DNA of 27,535 nucleotides from UBA6544 sp049601975 (GCA_049601975.1 JBMYRC010000047.1:1-27535); one strand, 5' to 3'; counted from the first letter of the stretch, positions 1 through 7,780 are shown. The notes: generated by a model from the sequence alone, not told the origin. Numbers and translations: made by a program.

Positions 1-76
<76 letters not shown>

Positions 77-84
77 GTTTCGAA

Positions 85-126
85 AAGGCCCGGTCGCACA
101 ATAACAGACCGGGCCTTCTCTTTTTT
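85..126 (+). terminator. Rho-independent terminator after tRNA-Ala
   Basis: A perfect 11-bp stem (AAGGCCCGGTC at 85-95 with GACCGGGCCTT at 107-117) and an 11-nt loop are followed by CTC and six T at 121-126. It begins 9 bases after the tRNA CCA end and must end the tRNA transcript. Confidence 0.92.
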
Positions 127-161
127 CTTAGCCCTATTCCGATCCCCCTTAACCGGTCTAT

Positions 162-1247
162 ATGTGTCTCGTCATGGAAGAAATCGCAGCAATTACACCG
201 ACGGACCAAACGGTCCCGATCCAGGAAGCCCATAAGTTCGACACCACCGCGCTGGAAGCTTTTATGCGCGAGAATGTCGAAGGGTTCACGTCGCCGCTCG
301 AGCTCAGTCAGTTTCGCGGCGGTATGTCCAATCCGACCTTCATGGTCACTGATGGTGGCGGCAAGCGCTACGTCTTGCGCAAGAAACCGCCGGGCGACTT
401 ACTGCCTTCGGCCCATGCTGTCGATCGGGAATTCAAGATCATCTCGGCCATCGCGAATACTGGAGTACCGGTCTCCAAGGCCTACGCCTTGTGCGAGGAC
501 GAGTCAGTCGTCGGGCAGATTTTCTACGTCATGGAATTCAAGGACGGCCGGGTCTTTCGCGGCGTCGACCTGCCGGACCTGGACGCGCAAGAGCGCGGTG
601 AGATCTACAACAACATGGCCGATATTTTGGCCGAATTGCACGAGATCGATTATGCGGCGGTCGGGCTCGGCGATTTCGGGCGCGCCGGCGGCTATTGCGA
701 GCGCCAGGTGCGGCGTTGGTCTCAGCAATACGAGGCCAGCAAGACCGAGGACCTCCCCGTCATGGACAAGCTCATGGCCTGGCTGCCGGAGAACATGCCG
801 GACGACAGCCTGACTTGCCTCGCCCATGGCGATTACCGCTTGGAAAATATAATTTTCGCTCATGACAACGCCGACGTTCTGGCGGTCGTCGATTGGGAGT
901 TGGGCACGCTCGGCAATCCGTATTCGGATCTCGCCTATAATTGCCTGCCTTATTACGCTCCTGATCCCCGGCGCGGAAATCTGATGGAAAATAATCCCGC
1001 GGTCTCGGGCATTCCAAGCGAGGAAGATTACGTCAACCGCTATTGCAAGGCGCGTGGCCTCACGGAAATTCCGCACTGGAACTTCTATCTCGTGCTGTCG
1101 CTGTTCCGCCTCGCCGCTATTGTCCAAGGGGTCTACTACCGGGGCCTGCAAGGCAACACACCGACGTCGGATGCCTTGGCGCTCGGCAGCCAATGTCTCG
1201 ACCGCGCGACGGTCGCATGGGAGTTGGTTCAGTCCGGTCGGAAATAA
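162..1247 (+). CDS. APH-like phosphotransferase, ACAD10/11 N-terminal type
   Basis: This is a cytoplasmic kinase-fold protein of the aminoglycoside phosphotransferase/choline kinase superfamily. Counting from the ATG at 174, a Brenner-type catalytic loop HGDYRLEN lies at 218-225 (catalytic Asp220) and the metal-binding segment VVDWE at 238-242. The N-terminal lobe has RGGMSNPTF at 48-56 and the lysine-rich YVLRKKPPG strand at 66-74. It most resembles the kinase domain fused to an acyl-CoA dehydrogenase in animal ACAD10/ACAD11, whose known role is phosphorylating the 4-hydroxyl of 4-hydroxyacyl-CoA. The matching dehydrogenase is encoded separately at 5194-6429. Neither start (162 or 174) has a good ribosome binding site; 174 gives a more typical N-terminus. 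Antibiotic resistance is unlikely. The substrate is inferred. Confidence 0.88.
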   Translation: MCLVMEEIAAITPTDQTVPIQEAHKFDTTALEAFMRENVEGFTSPLELSQFRGGMSNPTFMVTDGGGKRYVLRKKPPGDLLPSAHAVDREFKIISAIANTGVPVSKAYALCEDESVVGQIFYVMEFKDGRVFRGVDLPDLDAQERGEIYNNMADILAELHEIDYAAVGLGDFGRAGGYCERQVRRWSQQYEASKTEDLPVMDKLMAWLPENMPDDSLTCLAHGDYRLENIIFAHDNADVLAVVDWELGTLGNPYSDLAYNCLPYYAPDPRRGNLMENNPAVSGIPSEEDYVNRYCKARGLTEIPHWNFYLVLSLFRLAAIVQGVYYRGLQGNTPTSDALALGSQCLDRATVAWELVQSGRK

Positions 1248-1321
1248 AGGTTTCTCGGAAACGCGATAGCGTTCTCCGGCTCCTGCCTAGTTCCGTGATG
1301 AAAATCAGACGCTGACCTGGA

Positions 1322-1341
1322 CCCCGGCGCTTCGGCCGGGG
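1322..1341. terminator. GC-rich hairpin between convergent genes
   Basis: CCCCGGC (1322-1328) pairs perfectly with GCCGGGG (1335-1341) around the loop GCTTCG. It lies between the ends of the phosphotransferase gene and the oppositely oriented MDR gene, so it could end transcription from both sides. There is no T run on either strand, so an intrinsic terminator is only a possibility. A weaker bulged hairpin sits at 1257-1277. Confidence 0.4.
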
Positions 1342-1353
1342 AACGGTGTTGGG

Positions 1354-2292
1354 TTAGAATTCCAACACCAGTCTTCCCCGCGTACCACCCGCTTCGAGCC
1401 GCCGATGCGCTTCGCTTGCTTCCGCCGCGGGCATGCTGTCCGCGATGCGAAGGGTCAGAATGCCAGCTTCCGCCTGCTGTCGCAGCGTGTCTAATTTCTC
1501 ATATTCGCCGTCGTAGCTGCGCACGGAGGTAGCCGTGAACGAGATGCCTCGCTGGGGTTCACCCATGAAGTGGCGCACCGATGTATAGGCACCGCCGTCC
1601 TTGACCGCCGGAATCACCGCTTCGTTTAAAACCGCGCCGTCCGCGAGACCATCGACACCGTCGGGGAAATGTTCGCGGAACCGCGTCGCGACATCATTGC
1701 CGCGCGCGACGACGATATCCGCGCCAAGCGACGAGACCAGTTCGCGGTCGGCATCCGACGCATCGGCGATCACTGTCAGCCCCTCACTCTTGGCCAATTG
1801 GATGACGTAGCCGCCATAGGCGCCCGCAGCGCCCGTCACTGCCAGAACCTGACCCGGAGAGAGGTTGAGCAGGTCGAGGGATTGCCGCGCCGTCAGCCCG
1901 TTCATCGGCAAGCTACAAGCCTGCACATGGGTCGTGCCCGCCGGGGCAGGGACGACCGCCCGCTGGTCGAGGACGATCTGCTCGCGATACGCACCGTGGC
2001 TCGCGGTCGGGCATACCATAGCCATGACCGTATCGCCGACCTTCACGCCGGTGGTGACGCCGTCGCCCACCTCATCGACGATCCCGGCCGCATCCATGCC
2101 GGGGATATAGGGCGGCGGGTCGGCCTTTTGTTGTTCGGCGCGCGCGCCGTTGCGGGCCATTGTGTCGGTCGGGTTCACCGCTGCTGCATGGATCCGCAGG
2201 CGCACCTGCCCCGGGCCCGCATGCACTTCCGGCACGTCGACGACCTGAAGCACTTCCGGTCCACCATGCATCATCAATCCCACTGCCCGCAT
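1354..2292 (-). CDS. Quinone-oxidoreductase-like MDR family protein
   Basis: The 312 residues have the two-domain pattern of zinc-free medium-chain dehydrogenases/NADPH:quinone oxidoreductases. There is a GroES-like N-terminal half with VDVPEVHAGPGQVRLRIHAA and NPTDTMARNG, then PGMDAAGIVDEVGDGV. The Rossmann nucleotide-binding segment VTGAAGAYGGYVIQLAK has a glycine pattern that favours NADPH. No structural-zinc cysteine cluster is visible. The start is supported by AGGAAG seven bases upstream of the ATG. It diverges from the NTF2-like gene across a 92-bp gap that contains a perfect inverted repeat. The family reduces quinones or activated alkenes; the substrate here is unknown. Confidence 0.88.
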   Translation of the reverse strand: MRAVGLMMHGGPEVLQVVDVPEVHAGPGQVRLRIHAAAVNPTDTMARNGARAEQQKADPPPYIPGMDAAGIVDEVGDGVTTGVKVGDTVMAMVCPTASHGAYREQIVLDQRAVVPAPAGTTHVQACSLPMNGLTARQSLDLLNLSPGQVLAVTGAAGAYGGYVIQLAKSEGLTVIADASDADRELVSSLGADIVVARGNDVATRFREHFPDGVDGLADGAVLNEAVIPAVKDGGAYTSVRHFMGEPQRGISFTATSVRSYDGEYEKLDTLRQQAEAGILTLRIADSMPAAEASEAHRRLEAGGTRGRLVLEF

Positions 2293-2324
2293 TACATACT
2301 TCCTTTCAATCGTTCATTGGTATC

Positions 2325-2340
2325 GCCCACAACCGTGGGC
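2325..2340. promoter_or_regulatory. Inverted repeat in a divergent promoter region
   Basis: GCCCAC (2325-2330) and GTGGGC (2335-2340) form a perfect 6-bp dyad around AACC. It lies in the 92-bp gap between the divergent MDR gene and the NTF2-like gene. A repressor operator for one or both genes is possible. No cognate regulator is encoded nearby, so the role is inferred from position and symmetry only. Confidence 0.35.
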
Positions 2341-2384
2341 ATGCCATATCGTAAACTGACGCAAACAAACGGAAGGGCAATATC

Positions 2385-2792
2385 GTGAGCGCGGAACAAA
2401 ATAGAAAAATCGTCGAGGACGCTGTCGCCAAATGGCAATCGGGCAACCCTGAGGCCTTCTACCAAATTCTCGATGAGAATGTGAATTGGACCGTCATCGG
2501 GACGACCGAGGTTTCCGGCACCTACACGAGCCGGCAGGATTTTATCGACGACGCGGTTCGAAAAATCGGCAAACGCATCGACGGCCAGGTAACGCCCGAA
2601 ATTGTCGATATCATCACAGATGGCGACCGGCTTGTTTTTCGATGGGACGGCAGCGGGAAAATGGCGGACGGCACGCCCTATCGCAACCGCTATAGCTGGG
2701 CGATGACCTTCAAGGACGGAAAGGTCGTCGAAGGAACCGCCTATCTCGATACGGCGCTGGTCGACCGGCTTATGGAACTTCCATCCGGCTAG
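2385..2792 (+). CDS. SnoaL-like / NTF2-like family protein
   Basis: This 135-residue protein has the pattern of the NTF2/ketosteroid-isomerase fold. It opens with a helix (KIVEDAVAKWQSGNPEAFYQIL) followed by DENVNWTVIG, and later has ITDGDRLVFRWDGSGKMADG, NRYSWAMTFKDGKVV and a C-terminal EGTAYLDTALVDRL. This fold serves as a small isomerase, hydratase or binding protein, and nothing fixes the substrate here. The start is GTG, supported by GGAAGGG at 2371-2377 with seven bases between them. It diverges from the MDR gene, and its stop lies four bases from the convergent stop of the flavoprotein gene. Cytoplasmic; no signal peptide. Confidence 0.85.
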   Translation: MSAEQNRKIVEDAVAKWQSGNPEAFYQILDENVNWTVIGTTEVSGTYTSRQDFIDDAVRKIGKRIDGQVTPEIVDIITDGDRLVFRWDGSGKMADGTPYRNRYSWAMTFKDGKVVEGTAYLDTALVDRLMELPSG

Positions 2793-2796
2793 AAGC

Positions 2797-4023
2797 CTAC
2801 TTGCTGAGGTAGATGCCGATGCGGTCTGCGACGTGTTCCGCATCGGCGCCGACACCGTAGACGATGCCGGATTTTCGTGTGTGCAGGAAATTGAGGCCGA
2901 GGAAGTAAAGCCCGGCTGCCGTCGTCTCGCCGCGCTCCGTCACTGGGTAGCCGACCTCATCGGTCACATCCGCCTCAATCCAAGAATAATCGTAACGAAA
3001 GCCGGTCGCCCAAATCACCGACGATATACCTTCGTTGGCTAGATCGAGTGTGTCGGGCTCCGGAACCCGCTCTAAATCGTCCAGGGGTGCATGGATAGGG
3101 TCGTCGCCTTCGTCCTCCGGGAATGAAAGGCTATTCCGCTCGATATAGGCGTCGACATCGCTGCAGAAATTTTCCGAATGCCGGTCAGCCGCCGCTATGT
3201 TCTCCCGTAAGTCCTGTCGTAGATGGAGCATCGTACCATCAATGCCGTCGACCCGGCCTAACAGGCGGATGCCATTGCGGTGAAAACCTTGCAGGCTGAT
3301 CGTGTGCCAGGCCGCGATTTGCGGTTGCCCGCCAAACTTGCGGCGCGGGTCTGCCAAATCGCTCGCCTTGCGATCCATCAACCCGGTCTTGTCGTACCAA
3401 TAGTTCAGGTCACGGCCCCGATAGCGCCGGGGTACCCGCCCAGCTTCGCCGACCGAGAGGAGGACGTCTCGGCCCGCCGCGTGCAGGTCTTCGACAATTT
3501 GCATGCCGGATTGCGCGGAGCCGACGACCAGTGCCTTGCCAGGCGGCAACATGTCGGGCGTGCGGTAGTCGGCAGCGCTGAGCGAGACGATATCGCGTGA
3601 GAGGTTCTTGGCGACCGCCGGAATGCTTGGAGCTTGATAGGTTGAAGTTGCGATGACCAAGGCCCGCGCCGTCAACGGGCCGTCCGAAGTCTCAAGCGTC
3701 CAGCCGGTCCCCGTCGGTGAGGCCCTTGTCGCTTCGACGCCCAGGTGCAGCGGGACCGCGAAGCGTTTCGCGTACCCTTCCAGGAGGTCGACGAATTCGT
3801 CGCGGTTCATGAACCCGTCCGGGTCGGAGCCGTCGTAATCCTGCCCCGGCAGGTTCAGGGTCCAGTTCGGCGTGTTCATGTAAAAGCTGTCCCACCGCTG
3901 GTGGCGCCAACTCCGGCCAACCTCGTCTTTCTCCAAGACGAGATGGTCGATGTTGAGTCTGGAGAGGCAGACACTGGCAGCGAGTCCGGCTTGGCCGCCG
4001 CCCACGATGACGACATCCGCCAT
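2797..4023 (-). CDS. FAD/NAD(P)-binding flavoprotein, CzcO/monooxygenase-like
   Basis: This 408-residue protein has two dinucleotide-binding motifs: GGGQAG at 8-13 for FAD and GSAQSG at 168-173 for NAD(P). The segment EKDEVGRSWRHQRWDSFYMN is typical of the flavin-monooxygenase-like group often annotated CzcO or 'K+ transport flavoprotein'. The phrase VIWATGFRYDYSWIE near the C-terminus is the ATG motif of this family. The second motif has alanine where GxGxSG expects the middle glycine, a variant I believe occurs in some subfamilies. The gene starts three bases after the DinB stop, so the two are almost certainly co-transcribed. Likely reactions are NADPH-dependent oxygenation or oxidation of a small substrate; this is inferred. 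Confidence 0.87.
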   Translation of the reverse strand: MADVVIVGGGQAGLAASVCLSRLNIDHLVLEKDEVGRSWRHQRWDSFYMNTPNWTLNLPGQDYDGSDPDGFMNRDEFVDLLEGYAKRFAVPLHLGVEATRASPTGTGWTLETSDGPLTARALVIATSTYQAPSIPAVAKNLSRDIVSLSAADYRTPDMLPPGKALVVGSAQSGMQIVEDLHAAGRDVLLSVGEAGRVPRRYRGRDLNYWYDKTGLMDRKASDLADPRRKFGGQPQIAAWHTISLQGFHRNGIRLLGRVDGIDGTMLHLRQDLRENIAAADRHSENFCSDVDAYIERNSLSFPEDEGDDPIHAPLDDLERVPEPDTLDLANEGISSVIWATGFRYDYSWIEADVTDEVGYPVTERGETTAAGLYFLGLNFLHTRKSGIVYGVGADAEHVADRIGIYLSK

Positions 4024-4026
4024 CTA

Positions 4027-4560
4027 TTAGGCGTCGTCTGGGGTGGTGATCAGCGAGCGGTCCAGCTCCATGCGGAAATCAATGTAGCCAAGTGATGGCG
4101 GGTTCAATCCGGCTTGGCTGACCATGTTGTGGGTCTGTCCGCGATGGTGCGCCTGATGCTGCGCGAGATTGGTGAAATAAATGTGTTTCGGCACTTCGCG
4201 TCGGTCACGGTTATCGAGGCCCAAGGTCCAGAACACGAATGGCTCGTCGAGGCGATCGGCATCTACGTCCTTCGTGAGGGCAATCCAGCGGGCGTCTTCC
4301 TCTGCGTGTTGGGCGGAAAGAGCCGCCAAATCCGTGTGCAGAATTTCGTTCAACCCCGTGAACGTGGAATCGATTCCCTCGATACGCTCGCGGTAGAGGA
4401 TATCGACCAGCAATAGGTGGTTTAGCGTCCCCAGGATCGAGCCGAAAAAGGCGCCACGATCTTTGGCGACCTGTTCCGCTGATAACTCGGCGCAAATGCC
4501 GTGCAGGCGTTGATTCGCCCAAGCGTTGTACTGCGCCAGTATATGGGGATGTGCCAACAT
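4027..4560 (-). CDS. DinB family protein
   Basis: This 177-residue protein fits the DinB/YfiT-like four-helix bundle. The N-terminus is HPHILAQYNAWANQRL. Candidate metal ligands are His48 in the TLNHLL helix and His135 and His139 in HQAHHRGQ, the usual H...HxxxH triad. The family includes metal-dependent thiol S-transferases and many proteins of unknown role; the name comes from damage-inducible Bacillus genes and does not imply DNA repair here. The start agrees with the conserved N-terminus. Its ribosome binding site lies inside a long hairpin at 4563-4609. It is the first gene of a tight pair with the downstream flavoprotein. Confidence 0.9.
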   Translation of the reverse strand: MLAHPHILAQYNAWANQRLHGICAELSAEQVAKDRGAFFGSILGTLNHLLLVDILYRERIEGIDSTFTGLNEILHTDLAALSAQHAEEDARWIALTKDVDADRLDEPFVFWTLGLDNRDRREVPKHIYFTNLAQHQAHHRGQTHNMVSQAGLNPPSLGYIDFRMELDRSLITTPDDA

Positions 4561-4562
4561 AG

Positions 4563-4609
4563 CGTCCTATCTCCGATAGTCGATGGTCGTGGCTATGGAG
4601 AATAGGACG
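4563..4609 (-). promoter_or_regulatory. Hairpin covering the DinB-gene ribosome binding site
   Basis: Directly upstream of the DinB start codon, the transcript can form a 16-bp stem. Its segments CGTCCTAT, CTCC and ATAG pair with CTAT, GGAG and ATAGGACG, with two single-base bulges and a 13-nt loop. The Shine-Dalgarno candidates GGAG (10 bases from the ATG) and AGGA (4 bases) both lie inside the 3' arm. In this fold the binding site is hidden, which suggests translational control. Alternatively it is a DNA operator, or a hairpin ending transcripts from the upstream DUF1127 gene, although no T run follows. Confidence 0.55.
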
Positions 4610-4639
4610 GCGCGCTGCCGGGGCAATTTCGGCGGCACG

Positions 4640-4909
4640 TTACGCCGCGCGGCGACCGATGAAAATGTCCGCGCAATCGTCGTTGGCGCAATCGGGCGTC
4701 TCCGCCGCGACAACAATATCGCCGATCCGCTTGAGTCCGACATCGGTGAGTAGAGCCGGGTTAAGTTGGTCCACGGTCTCTCTCTTGCGGCGTTCGCCAA
4801 GCCAACGGATGAATGACGCAACGGGCGTAAAAGTGTTCTGTGATTGCGATTGAGGGACGGCGTTGAAGTGCCGTCGGACCGCGAGATGATCTTCGAATAT
4901 GTTCAACAT
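4640..4909 (-). CDS. Small DUF1127-like protein
   Basis: This is an 89-residue protein when started at the ATG at 4909, which has GGGAG seven bases upstream. The next in-frame ATG (4930) lacks a site. The middle holds the DUF1127-like motif: WLGERRKRETVDQLNPALLTDVGLKRIGD, that is, an arginine-rich stretch then LNPxLLxDVGLKR. The C-terminal tail with CANDDCADIFIGRRAA is not part of the usual domain. DUF1127 proteins are small basic alphaproteobacterial proteins, some linked to RNA turnover and stress or phosphate responses; no function can be assigned here. A dyad, AGCAAG-N10-CTTGCT at 4926-4947, lies just upstream and may be regulatory. A broken relative occurs at 14287-14487. Confidence 0.72.
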   Translation of the reverse strand: MLNIFEDHLAVRRHFNAVPQSQSQNTFTPVASFIRWLGERRKRETVDQLNPALLTDVGLKRIGDIVVAAETPDCANDDCADIFIGRRAA

Positions 4910-5039
4910 GTCTGAGCTCCCATCGAGCAAGAATACTAATGCTTGCTTGGAAGGTGAGCGCTAATACGTGTCGTTACAACGAAGAATTTTTACGATTTCG
5001 GATTAGAAAAATTATGCCGAAATGGCCTTGCCATCTCAC

Positions 5040-5085
5040 GTCATTCCGGGGCCTGCAAAGCAGGAACCCGGAATTATGGCTTGAG
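5040..5085 (+). repeat. REP-like hairpin unit 1
   Basis: This 46-base unit begins GTCATTCCGGG and ends CCCGGAATTATGGCTTGAG. The outer stem ATTCCGGG/CCCGGAAT encloses an inner stem CCTGC/GCAGG with loop AAA. It pairs with an inverted copy at 5119-5164, and the flanked pair is bounded by a perfect 12-bp inverted repeat (CGTCATTCCGGG at 5039-5050). Two more copies lie near 22,000. Confidence 0.85.
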
Positions 5086-5118
5086 GCTAGCCAAACGAAA
5101 AATCGCGCTTGGGTAATG

Positions 5119-5164
5119 CTCAGGCCCTAATTCCGGATCGGCCCCATGGGCCGCCCGGAATGAC
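5119..5164 (-). repeat. REP-like hairpin unit 2 (inverted)
   Basis: This is the inverted copy of unit 1, also 46 bases, 33 bases downstream. Read on the minus strand it begins GTCATTCCGGG and ends GAATTAGGGCCTGAG. The outer stem is kept. The inner stem is CGGCCC/GGGCCG with loop ATG, a different sequence from unit 1 but still paired. It lies between the acyl-CoA dehydrogenase stop and the DUF1127 promoter region. Confidence 0.85.
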
Positions 5165-5193
5165 GCGAATGGGTGGATGACAGGCGTTTCTAC

Positions 5194-6429
5194 TTAATCG
5201 ACGTCCTTACCGCGTGGTGTCCAGTTTTGCTGGGCCCGCAGTTCCAAACGAGCGATTTGCTGGCGATGCACCTCGTCCGGGCCGTCGGCGAAGCGGAGCG
5301 CGCGCGCCCGGGCCCACATATAGGCGAGTGGGAACTCCTGGCTCATGGCGCCGCCGCCGTGCAGCTGCATGGCGTTGTCGATAATGTTGAGCGCCATGTT
5401 CGGGGCCGCGACCTTAATCATCGCGATCTCTTGGCGTGCGGCCTTGTTGCCGACCGTGTCCATCATGTACGCGGCCTTCAACACCAACAGGCGATGCATC
5501 TCGATATCGATGCGGGCTTGTGCAATCCGCTCTTGGGTGACGCCGCGTTCCGCTAGGGTTTTGCCCCAAGTTGTGCGCTGGGTCGCCCGCTTACACATCA
5601 GCTCAAGGGCGCGTTCGGCGACACCGATCAAGCGCATGCAGTGATGGATACGTCCCGGCCCGAGGCGGCCTTGAGCAATCTCGAAGCCCCGGCCTTCGCC
5701 AAGCAGCATATTTGAGACAGGGACGCGCACGTCCTTGAACTCGACTTCGCCGTGGCCGTGCGGGGCATCGTCGTAACCCATCACGGTCAGCATCCGATGC
5801 ACCTTGATACCGGGGGTGTCGGTCGGGACCAGGATCATCGATTGTTGCTTATAGGGCTCCGCTTTCGGATCATTCTTCGCCATGAAGATGATGATCTTAC
5901 AGCGCGGATCGCCGATACCCGACGTCCACCATTTGCGACCGTTGAGGACATATTCGTCGCCGTCGCGCTCGATCCGCGATTCGATGTTCATCGCATCGGA
6001 AGATGCCACGGCAGGCTCGGTCATCGCGAAGGCGGAGCGAATCTCGCCGTTCAACAATGGCTCCAGCCACTGCTTCTTGTGCTCTTCGGTGCCGTAGCGC
6101 TCGATCGTCTCCATATTGCCGGTATCGGGGGCGGAGCAGTTGAAAACCTCGCCCGCGAAATGAACCTTACCCATGATCTCGCAAAGCGGCGTGTATTCCA
6201 TATTGGTAAGCCCGGCACCGCGCTCGCTTTCCGGCAGGAACATGTTCCAGAGACCGGCGGACTTCGCCTTGGCCTTTAGCTCTTCCAGGATCGGCGGTGT
6301 TTCCCAGCGGGACTCGCCTTCATTGAGCTGTTCGTAATAGAGGTCCTCGTTCGGATAAATGTGGGCATCCATGAACTCCTCGACTTCGCGTCGAAGTTTC
6401 ATGGTGCGTTCCGAATATTCGAAATCCAT
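5194..6429 (-). CDS. Acyl-CoA dehydrogenase family protein, ACAD10/11 type
   Basis: A 411-residue FAD enzyme of the acyl-CoA dehydrogenase superfamily. The start at 6429 is chosen because GGAG sits eight bases upstream and the product begins MDFEYSERTMKLRREV, as relatives do; an upstream ATG at 6498 has no such support. Signature FAMTEPAVASSDA lies at 134-146, and the substrate/FAD segment QLHGGGAMSQEFPLAYMWA precedes ADGPDEVH near residue 381. In classical enzymes the latter position holds the catalytic Glu of YEGT; DGPDEVH is the form found in ACAD10/11. In that group the partner kinase makes a 4-phosphoacyl-CoA that this domain turns into an enoyl-CoA. It diverges from the M20 peptidase gene. 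Substrate inferred. Confidence 0.93.
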   Translation of the reverse strand: MDFEYSERTMKLRREVEEFMDAHIYPNEDLYYEQLNEGESRWETPPILEELKAKAKSAGLWNMFLPESERGAGLTNMEYTPLCEIMGKVHFAGEVFNCSAPDTGNMETIERYGTEEHKKQWLEPLLNGEIRSAFAMTEPAVASSDAMNIESRIERDGDEYVLNGRKWWTSGIGDPRCKIIIFMAKNDPKAEPYKQQSMILVPTDTPGIKVHRMLTVMGYDDAPHGHGEVEFKDVRVPVSNMLLGEGRGFEIAQGRLGPGRIHHCMRLIGVAERALELMCKRATQRTTWGKTLAERGVTQERIAQARIDIEMHRLLVLKAAYMMDTVGNKAARQEIAMIKVAAPNMALNIIDNAMQLHGGGAMSQEFPLAYMWARARALRFADGPDEVHRQQIARLELRAQQNWTPRGKDVD

Positions 6430-6556
6430 ATTTCTTTCTCCCAGGGCCGTTCGTATCGACCGTTGTTGAATTCCTCGCAGCGTGTCCCTGCATGCCACCG
6501 TGAGCGTGACGTATTTGACAGAACTTGCCCGGCATTGCCAAATCCCGGTCCCTTAA

Positions 6557-6588
6557 GGTCGCCGACATAGCACGGGCCATCGGCGACC
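6557..6588. promoter_or_regulatory. Inverted repeat between divergent genes
   Basis: A perfect 9-bp dyad, GGTCGCCGA (6557-6565) and TCGGCGACC (6580-6588), separated by 14 bases. It lies in the 193-bp gap between the acyl-CoA dehydrogenase start (minus) and the M20 peptidase start (plus). A shared operator, or a leader hairpin of the peptidase mRNA, would both fit. No regulator gene is adjacent. Confidence 0.4.
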
Positions 6589-6622
6589 GAGATACCATTT
6601 AGCACTGGGAGGCGAATTGGGA

Positions 6623-7774
6623 ATGGACGAACGGGCATCGAATCAACCGGTCATCGATCCGGAGGAAATTTTGGCGGGAATCAAGACCTGGGTGGATATC
6701 GAAACGCCGAGCCATGAGGGCGAAGAGGTCAACAAACTGGTCGATCTGGTTGAGAAATCGATCCAGGCGTTGGGGGCTGAAATCGTCCGCGTGCCGGGCC
6801 GCGACGGCTACGGAGATATCTTGAAAGCCAAAACCAGCTGGGGCCATCCGGGAGAAGAACCTGGTATCCTGGTGCTCTCCCACCTCGATACCGTCCATCC
6901 CATGGGTCTGATCGATGAAGTCCTGCCGTGGAAGCGCGAGGACGATCATGTCCAGGGTCCCGGCATCTACGACATGAAGGCGGGGGCGCATATGGCCTAT
7001 TACGCCTATCAGCATCTGGTGCGGCAGGGAAAATCATCGAAGCTTCCCATTACGTTCCTGTACGTGCCGGAAGAGGAAGTCGGCAGCCCGACCTCTCAAG
7101 CGATGATCGAGGATGAGGCGAAGAAACATAAATACGTGCTGGTGACGGAGCCGGCGCGGGACGGCAATAAATGCGTAACTGAACGCAAGGGCGCTGCCCG
7201 GTTCGATATCCGCACCATCGGCCGACAATCCCATAGCGGGTTGCGCCATCAGGACGGTCGCAGTGCGATTCTGGAGATGGCGCGCCAGATCGTCGATATC
7301 GAGGCGATGACGAATTACGATATCGGCATCACGACGAATGTCGGTGAGATTCAAGGTGGCACCGGCATCAACGTGGTGCCGGGGGAATGCATCATCGGTG
7401 TCGACCTCCGTATGCCGACACCGGAATTGGCCGAAGAATACGTGAACAAAATTCTGAACCTGAAGCCTTACAATCCGGATGTGACGCTAGAAATCTCCGG
7501 CGGGCTCAACCGGCCGCCCTACAAGAAAGACGCTGGGATCACCGCCCTTTTCGAGCACGCGCGGGGATTGGCGGCGGAGATCGGGTTCGACTTGCAGGAT
7601 ACCGCGACCGGCGGCGGTAGCGACGGTAACTTTACCGCCGCTCTCGGTATTCCGACGTTGGACGGGCTCGGCGCTGACGGCCATGGCGCGCATACGTTGG
7701 ACGAGACGATCTACTTCTCGTCGATCGAACCGATGACCAAGCTTTGGGTGCGCCTGTTTGAGACGCTTGAGTAG
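6623..7774 (+). CDS. M20 family metallopeptidase, glutamate carboxypeptidase-like
   Basis: A 383-residue dinuclear-zinc hydrolase. The M20 ligands and catalytic residues are in order: HLDTV at 87-91 (His87, Asp89), YDMKAG with Asp117, PEEEVGS with Glu151/Glu152, VTEPA with Glu176, and GHGAHTLDE near the C-terminus supplying the last His. The middle lid domain contains RQSHSGLRHQDGRSAI. The pattern is closest to carboxypeptidase G2-like enzymes that cleave C-terminal glutamate from peptides or acyl conjugates. No signal peptide is visible, so it is probably cytoplasmic. The start is the ATG at 6623, ten bases after GGGAGG at 6607-6612; an in-frame TTG at 6617 is less likely. It converges with the MFS gene, six bases between stops. 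Confidence 0.93.
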   Translation: MDERASNQPVIDPEEILAGIKTWVDIETPSHEGEEVNKLVDLVEKSIQALGAEIVRVPGRDGYGDILKAKTSWGHPGEEPGILVLSHLDTVHPMGLIDEVLPWKREDDHVQGPGIYDMKAGAHMAYYAYQHLVRQGKSSKLPITFLYVPEEEVGSPTSQAMIEDEAKKHKYVLVTEPARDGNKCVTERKGAARFDIRTIGRQSHSGLRHQDGRSAILEMARQIVDIEAMTNYDIGITTNVGEIQGGTGINVVPGECIIGVDLRMPTPELAEEYVNKILNLKPYNPDVTLEISGGLNRPPYKKDAGITALFEHARGLAAEIGFDLQDTATGGGSDGNFTAALGIPTLDGLGADGHGAHTLDETIYFSSIEPMTKLWVRLFETLE

Positions 7775-7780
7775 TCCGCG

